19,885 nucleotides of DNA from Ignavibacteriales bacterium (GTDB lineage: Bacteria; Bacteroidota; Ignavibacteria; Ignavibacteriales; Ignavibacteriaceae). The notes beneath the pieces were generated by a model. It saw only the letters and a list, made by a program, of their open reading frames with translations, had not been told where the DNA came from and searched no databases. This document shows positions 15,166-19,885 of this stretch, piece by piece. The position numbers and the translations under genes are program-made. Every line of letters begins with the position of its first letter. Position 1 is the first letter of the stretch. The stretch covers positions 1-19,885 of the forward strand of contig JADJIH010000013.1 in NCBI GenBank assembly GCA_016707115.1. Reading direction: 5' to 3'.

Positions 15166-16538
15166 ATTTCAATTTTTATGTTGGACGTCTGGGAAGAAAA
15201 TCTAATTGTTGTGCTTGGGTTAAATGGATTTGGATAATTCTGATCTAGAGAAAAATCTGCAGGAATACTATTACTGATATTTTCAACGGATGTTGCATTA
15301 TTTCCTGTTAGTATGAAGAAGTTACCTACCACTTCGTTACTAAAACTTATAGTATTTTCATTAGAGTTGAGAGTTGCATTGGAAATACTTACCCAACTAT
15401 TAACATCAGTATTCCAGTACTTTACCTGGATTGAAGATTCGAGGATATTATTTTCGCTCAGCTGTTCGTTAGTATAGTGAAACTGGAAATTAGCATTACT
15501 TGCAAACTGCATATGTTCACCGCAACCCATACCTCCCATTCCACCCATCATTCCGGCAGAGAAAAAATTAACTTCATAACCAGAAAATGCGTTTTCGTCG
15601 CCAAGTTCAAAAATTTGACCGGGAACTATTTCAAAAATCTGACAGAATAAAGAATCCTGCATTCCGCCATGATGTCCACCACCGCCCATCGTCCACCATC
15701 CTGGAAGCATTTCCATCCAATCATTTTCATCAAATGGAGTATTGAATTGTACTGGTTGGGTCATATTCCGGTTAATCCATCCGCCTCCCATATGTCCACC
15801 GAAAAATGTTGAGTCTCTCCAGAATAGGCTGTTAATTTCATAAACAATTACCATCGGGAAGTTATTATTGCTAATTAATCCACCAACAATATCAATCTGA
15901 TCTCCACTCTCAGGTCTTGTTGCACCGGAGTTTGGTTCATACCATGGCGGACCAAAGTTAAGAAAGTATTCAGGAGTACCATCATTATCTTCATCAAGAT
16001 AATAGTGCGCCATCATAAAAGTTGTATCAACCAAAGCGAATCCGGAAACTGTAACAGCTTGAGGAGGGTCGTGCTGCCAGCCGAACCCAACATTATGACA
16101 ACTATCCATTTCATGTCCGCTGTTAAATCCGTGATGTCCCATTTCATTCCAGAAAGGATTATAAGGATCTCGCCAGAATTGACCATTGATTTCATAAACA
16201 ATAATCATTGACTCATTCATCATATTGTTTTCCCAAAGTCCTCCGGCAATAGTGATTTGATCACCATTATTTGGGCGTGCAGCATTGCTACTATCAGGCT
16301 CATACCAATAAGGGCCGAAATTTAGAAAATAGTCTGGATCACCGTTATTATCAGTGTCAAGAAAGTACATTGGATGCATAAAATTTGTATCAACAATTGC
16401 AGTTCCATTTACAGTTACCGCTGTTAGTGAATCCGGGTTCATGTGGCCCTGACCATGGCCACCCATTTGAGCAAATAAGGATTCATTTTGAAATACGAGA
16501 CTGATCAGTAAAATAAAAAGATAAAATAAACGATTCAT
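15153..16538 (-). CDS. Secreted Met/His/Gly-rich two-repeat protein, frameshifted before its T9SS tail
   Basis: The open frame is 461 residues, of which the last three (MMF) follow a frameshift. A Sec signal ends LFAQ (about residue 24). Two similar domains follow at about 40-124 and 161-241. Both share AVTVxG, VDTxFM, LDxDNxGxPxYFLNFGP, WYEP, RPxxGDQIxIxGG, VYEIN and FWRD; the Asp/Asn-rich segment could bind calcium. Around and after them are Met/His/Gly clusters (MGGHGQGHM; EMGHHG with GHEMDSCH; GGHMGGG; GGGGHHGGM; AGMMGGMGGMGCGEHM), suited to Cu/Ag. The sorting domain begins at NYPNPFNPST and continues out of frame at 15165. AGAGGT lies six bases before the ATG. Probably a surface metal-binding protein; the family is not one I can name. 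Confidence 0.85.
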   Translation of the reverse strand: MNRLFYLFILLISLVFQNESLFAQMGGHGQGHMNPDSLTAVTVNGTAIVDTNFMHPMYFLDTDNNGDPDYFLNFGPYWYEPDSSNAARPNNGDQITIAGGLWENNMMNESMIIVYEINGQFWRDPYNPFWNEMGHHGFNSGHEMDSCHNVGFGWQHDPPQAVTVSGFALVDTTFMMAHYYLDEDNDGTPEYFLNFGPPWYEPNSGATRPESGDQIDIVGGLISNNNFPMVIVYEINSLFWRDSTFFGGHMGGGWINRNMTQPVQFNTPFDENDWMEMLPGWWTMGGGGHHGGMQDSLFCQIFEIVPGQIFELGDENAFSGYEVNFFSAGMMGGMGGMGCGEHMQFASNANFQFHYTNEQLSENNILESSIQVKYWNTDVNSWVSISNATLNSNENTISFSNEVVGNFFILTGNNATSVENISNSIPADFSLDQNYPNPFNPSTTIRFSSQTSNIKIEIMMF

Positions 16539-16596
16539 TTAGGACCTCTTAAAAAATAATTTAAAAAATATTATCAAGAAAAGTGTGAGGGGAATT

Positions 16597-17016
16597 CTAT
16601 ATAAGCATAACAGTTGATGAAATAATTGATGAGTGCTGGGAATTTAAGTTATAAGTAAAATCTGAAGAAGGGGACTTAGAATTATCCGTAGTTTGCAGTG
16701 TTGGTGTAAAAATATATTTTGATAATATTTTAATTAAATCATCAATGGAAGAATTTTTATTATATAGAGAAACATTATATTCAGTATCGATGCAATATTC
16801 AGAAAGTTGTGGAGAATATTTTTGTGAAAGAGTATTTGTTGAATCTTCAGAAAAATGATAAGAATTGTACTGGATGCAACAATTGTTATTATAGGTCTCG
16901 ACTTTAGATTTGCCGTTGCTTTCTGAGCAGATTAAATAATACTTTTGAAATAGAGTTAAGTTTAACAATGAAATCAAAATCAAATAAACAATATAATGTT
17001 TTACATTTATCAACAT
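16597..17016 (-). CDS. Small exported Cys protein with CC pair (unknown family)
   Basis: A 139-residue protein from the ATG at 17016. The frame extends back to a TTG at 17094, but starting at 17016 puts a clear signal or anchor segment (residues 7-23) at the N-terminus. Then come LIC30, GKSKVET, C46-C47 and one further Cys in YCIDTE. The spacing recalls small periplasmic proteins with C-x-DGH-x-E, CC and CxDIPL motifs found beside metal-efflux genes, but the match is loose. Size, leader and CC pair, and even the hydrophobic ending VMLI, parallel the HYC_CC_PP protein at 897. It precedes the secreted-protein gene by 58 bases, so the two are probably co-transcribed. Confidence 0.65.
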   Translation of the reverse strand: MLINVKHYIVYLILISLLNLTLFQKYYLICSESNGKSKVETYNNNCCIQYNSYHFSEDSTNTLSQKYSPQLSEYCIDTEYNVSLYNKNSSIDDLIKILSKYIFTPTLQTTDNSKSPSSDFTYNLNSQHSSIISSTVMLI

Positions 17017-17117
17017 AGTCGAATGGCTAACATTTGCTTTAAGACAATTATTGTACCATTGATAATATACAATTAGGAGGAGAAAACAAGCCAAAATTTT
17101 GTATAATTATTAAATCA

Positions 17118-17131
17118 GAGAATATATTCTC
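17118..17131. promoter_or_regulatory. 14-bp palindrome upstream of the small Cys protein, candidate operator
   Basis: GAGAATATATTCTC is a perfect palindrome in the 193-base gap between the zntA stop (17210) and the small gene's ATG (17016). The GAATATATTC core resembles operators of ArsR/SmtB-type metal sensors. It could instead act as a weak hairpin after zntA, since no strong T run follows. Confidence 0.35.
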
Positions 17132-17209
17132 CTATTACTGAGATGAATTAGCACTCAGGCAATTTTTATCATTTAATGCTCGTTACAGTACATAAGAGAA
17201 AGTTTGAAA

Positions 17210-19324
17210 TCATTTCATAACACGCATTGCATTTAATATGGCGATAATTGCAACACCCATATCTCCAAAGACAGCTTCCCACATTGTTGCAATACCAAAA
17301 ACACCGAGAAGTATAAAGAATAATTTAACTCCCATTGCAAATCCAATATTTTGCCAGACTATTTTTCGTGTCCGTTTAGCGATATCTATAGCAGTTACAA
17401 TTTTTGAAGGTGAATCAGTCATAAGAACTATATCTGCTGTTTCTACAGCAGCATCAGAACCCAAAGCACCCATTGCGATACCTACATCAGCACGAGCTAA
17501 AACCGGTGCATCATTTATTCCATCACCAACAAATGCAACTTTATCACCTTTAGCAGAAGATTGTATGAGCATTTCTATATGATTTACTTTATCCTCAGGC
17601 ATTAACTCAAAATAAAATTTGTCAATACCCAATTTTTTTGCAAAGGATTCTGCAACAGATTTATTATCCCCTGTAAGCATAACTGTATTTATATTTTTTT
17701 CTTTTAGCTGTTGTATGGTTTTCTGAGAATCCTCTTTTAAAGTATCCGAAATGATTATATATCCGGCATAGACAGAGTTAACAGCTAAATGAACAACCGT
17801 TCCTTCAACATCACATTTATCGTGTAATATATTTTCTAAGTGAAGAAGTTTATCGTTACCTAAAATAATTTCTTTACCACCAACCTTTGCTTTAATTCCT
17901 TTACCGCTTATTTCCTGGATATCACTTAAAAGTGATTCATCAATTTCAGATAAAGGTAAATTATTTTTATAAGCCTCGATAATTGATTTAGCGATTGGAT
18001 GATTTGAATGTGATTCAGCATAGGCAGCAAACTTTATAATCTCAGTCTCATTAAATCCATTCTGAGTTACAACTTCTGAAACTCTGAATTCACCTTTTGT
18101 AAGAGTTCCGGTTTTATCGAACACAACGGTTTTAACTTTTGTTAGAGCATCCAAATAGTTTGAACCTTTTATCAGTATTCCTTTTCGTGATGCTCCTCCA
18201 ATACCGCCAAAATATCCAAGCGGAATACTAATTACTAATGCACAAGGGCAAGAAATTACCAATACAACAAGAGCCCTGTAAATCCAATCGGTAAAAGTTT
18301 GTCCGCTAAAAAACAATGGCGGAATAATAGCAAGAAGTAAGGCGCCAAATACCACTACCGGAGTATAATAGCGGGCAAATGTTGTAATGAATTTTTCCGT
18401 CTCAGCTTTTTTACTGCTTGCATTTTCAACAAGCTCCAAGATCCTTGATATGGAAGATTCACCAAATCTTTTAGTTACTGAGATAGTTAACAAGCCGGAT
18501 TTATTTATCATTCCAGCCAATATAATATCATTTATTTTTACGGAACGTGGAACAGATTCCCCTGTTAATGCCGAAGTATCAACAAAAGAATTACCTTCTG
18601 TTATTTTTCCATCAAGCGGAATTTTCTCGCCTGGTTTTACGATAATTACTTGCCCGGGTTCGACTTCAAAAGGCGATACTTTATTTATTTCACCATCGAT
18701 TTTAAGATTTGCATAATCAGGTCTGATTTGGAGCAAAGCCTTAATTGATTTGCGAGATCGGTTCACAGCCAAATCCTGAAATAATTCTCCTACTACATAA
18801 AACCACATAACAGCAACAGCTTCAGGCATTTGATGGATAGCAAAAGCACCGAGTGTTGCAATCGTCATTAAAAAATTCTCATCAAATACTCTACCTTTGA
18901 AGATGTTTTTTGCAGCACTGGTCAGTACTTTCCAGCCGCTTAATAAATATGCAGTAATGAAAATTCCAAATTCCAGTAGACGAAAAGGAGTATTATGAAT
19001 TTGTTTTTCAAAAACAATTCCTGTGATCAGTAATAGAATTGTTAATATTATTCTGATAAGCGTGGTTTTGTTTTCTTTCCAAACAGAGGTGGAAGGTTCA
19101 CTTTCGGGAGTAAGTTCTTTTTTTTCTAATTCAATTAGTTCAACATCTGGTTCAAGATCCTTAATCTTTCTTTTAACAATCTCTATATTGTCTGTATCCA
19201 CAATTAACGAAGAGTTAGCAAAATTGACTGAAACAAATCTCACTTCGTCCAGTTTTTTTAGCCCGTTTTCAATATTAGCTGCACAGGATGCACAATCAAT
19301 ATTTTTAAGCTGATATTTTTTCAA
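17210..19324 (-). CDS. zntA: ZntA/CadA-type P1B-2 Zn/Cd/Pb-transporting ATPase
   Basis: ATP-driven exporter of divalent soft metals in the inner membrane, 704 residues. One N-terminal HMA domain has D10-C11-A-S-C14. Then come TGES, the membrane motif C359-P-C361-ALVISIP, D403-K-T-G-T, SNHPIA, MLTGDN and GDGINDAP. The last helices carry K667 (in GVKLFF) and D688 (in FGDMG), the pair that marks the Zn/Cd/Pb group P1B-2 and is absent from copper ATPases. The start codon is TTG, supported by GGAG five bases upstream; no in-frame ATG precedes it. It lies 66 bases after the membrane-protein gene on the same strand and is probably in one operon with it. Confidence 0.95.
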   Translation of the reverse strand: MKKYQLKNIDCASCAANIENGLKKLDEVRFVSVNFANSSLIVDTDNIEIVKRKIKDLEPDVELIELEKKELTPESEPSTSVWKENKTTLIRIILTILLLITGIVFEKQIHNTPFRLLEFGIFITAYLLSGWKVLTSAAKNIFKGRVFDENFLMTIATLGAFAIHQMPEAVAVMWFYVVGELFQDLAVNRSRKSIKALLQIRPDYANLKIDGEINKVSPFEVEPGQVIIVKPGEKIPLDGKITEGNSFVDTSALTGESVPRSVKINDIILAGMINKSGLLTISVTKRFGESSISRILELVENASSKKAETEKFITTFARYYTPVVVFGALLLAIIPPLFFSGQTFTDWIYRALVVLVISCPCALVISIPLGYFGGIGGASRKGILIKGSNYLDALTKVKTVVFDKTGTLTKGEFRVSEVVTQNGFNETEIIKFAAYAESHSNHPIAKSIIEAYKNNLPLSEIDESLLSDIQEISGKGIKAKVGGKEIILGNDKLLHLENILHDKCDVEGTVVHLAVNSVYAGYIIISDTLKEDSQKTIQQLKEKNINTVMLTGDNKSVAESFAKKLGIDKFYFELMPEDKVNHIEMLIQSSAKGDKVAFVGDGINDAPVLARADVGIAMGALGSDAAVETADIVLMTDSPSKIVTAIDIAKRTRKIVWQNIGFAMGVKLFFILLGVFGIATMWEAVFGDMGVAIIAILNAMRVMK

Positions 19325-19390
19325 TACGTCTCCGATTACTTACTCATAAAAATTGTATAAGATTTATATTTAACATATTTCATAATTTAA

Positions 19391-19885
19391 CTATCCAATA
19401 AAGAAAGCGATGATGCCAAGAATCACAAGGGTAACACCGGAAACTAATTTTTCGTGATGCTCCATAAAATGAAAATTTAATTTTTCTAATCCTTTTGTTC
19501 CAAAATAAACGAGCAGCAACATTCCCATTATTGTAATAAAAAAATAAATCACAGAGACGGTTATTATTCCAAGCCAACCAATTGAACTTGCAGTAAGGTA
19601 ATAAGCTTCAATTTCTATGCAAGGAGAAAAGAACATACCAATTGCAAGCGTAGTAATGATTGCAGTTTTACTCTTATTCTTTTTATGAATTAGTTCATCA
19701 GTATTTATATGATGATGGTGGTGATGTTGATTTTGTTTTCTATCCAGGATAATATAAATCAAACCCAATGTGATCAGAATTAAAGGTGCTGCAATTTTTG
19801 TAACAACCTGATATGTAGATGAAAGTTTATAACCGAGTATTCCGATAAAAATTCCGATTATTATCGTGCTAAGAGTATGAGCAAT
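19391..19885 (-). CDS. Partial His-rich multi-pass membrane protein, probable metal permease
   Basis: The frame is open from the window end to a TAG at 19393-19391 (164 residues, N-terminus missing). It shows about five hydrophobic segments. The second is followed by a cytosolic or periplasmic linker with six histidines in a row (NQHHHHHHIN), then GMFFSPCIEIEAYYL and further helices ending GIIAFFIG. The layout (AHTLSTIIIGIFIGILGY, His-rich loop, SPC motif) recalls NicO/RcnA, UreH or HupE-type nickel, cobalt or zinc permeases, but the diagnostic N-terminal motif lies outside the window. Next to zntA a role in divalent-metal traffic is likely; direction and substrate cannot be read. Confidence 0.6.
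   Translation of the reverse strand: MAHTLSTIIIGIFIGILGYKLSSTYQVVTKIAAPLILITLGLIYIILDRKQNQHHHHHHINTDELIHKKNKSKTAIITTLAIGMFFSPCIEIEAYYLTASSIGWLGIITVSVIYFFITIMGMLLLVYFGTKGLEKLNFHFMEHHEKLVSGVTLVILGIIAFFIG

Noticed and set aside
15160..15172. Programmed -1 ribosomal frameshift in the secreted-protein gene
   Set aside because: The sequence GAAATTATG has no X-XXY-YYZ slippery heptamer and no strong stem was seen just downstream, so a one-base loss is simpler.
17017..17094. Upstream TTG start for the small minus-strand gene
   Set aside because: It would put 26 extra residues, with no ribosome site, before a clear signal segment that starts at the ATG at 17016.
17238..19313. Several + strand open frames across zntA
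   Set aside because: They mirror the highly conserved ATPase on the other strand and have no ribosome site or domain.

Overview
The window looks like a metal-resistance island from an AT-rich member of the Ignavibacteria or a related Bacteroidota/Chlorobi-group lineage. The main clue is the type IX secretion (T9SS) C-terminal sorting domain with the NYPNPFNPST signature, present on two proteins. HYC/CC/PP-type small proteins next to heavy-metal RND genes and lysine/asparagine-rich, low-GC coding agree with this. The organism call is an inference from sequence style, without any marker gene.

Layout. Positions 1-526 hold the tail of an unrecognised gene and a small hypothetical gene, followed by a hairpin and about 350 bases of non-coding DNA with odd complementary segments. 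From 897 to 14715 every gene is on the + strand with short gaps or overlaps: HYC_CC_PP-type protein; a CusA-type RND pump with all three methionines of the copper relay; a TolC-family outer-membrane channel; an RND adaptor lipoprotein with a heavy-metal-binding domain; two small proteins with a divergent version of that domain; an extremely Met-rich exported protein; an outer-membrane beta-barrel protein; a 32-residue Cys-tailed membrane peptide; a membrane-anchored cytochrome c with a His-rich tail; a CopB-type (CPH) P-type ATPase; a YHS-like exported protein; and a multicopper oxidase with a Tat-like leader and a T9SS sorting domain. Converging on this from the right (minus strand, 19885 to 14983) are a partial His-rich membrane protein resembling metal permeases, a ZntA-type Zn/Cd/Pb ATPase, a small exported Cys protein and a Met/His/Gly-rich secreted protein. 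The last gene's T9SS tail is separated from its body by a one-base frameshift. A clear minus-strand terminator lies just past the restored stop.

How the parts may work together (inference). CopB would move Cu/Ag from cytoplasm to periplasm, and the CusCBA-like complex from periplasm to outside. The Met-, His- and Cys-rich small proteins could buffer or hand over Cu(I)/Ag(I). The multicopper oxidase could oxidise Cu(I) in the periplasm or, if its sorting domain works, at the cell surface. The ZntA arm would handle divalent metals. No metal-sensing regulator is encoded in the window. The parts least like textbook Cu systems are the Met-rich protein coupled to a barrel gene, the tandem divergent metal-binding domains with an exchanged N-terminal module, the Met/Asn/Ser insertion in CusA, and the Tat-plus-T9SS oxidase.
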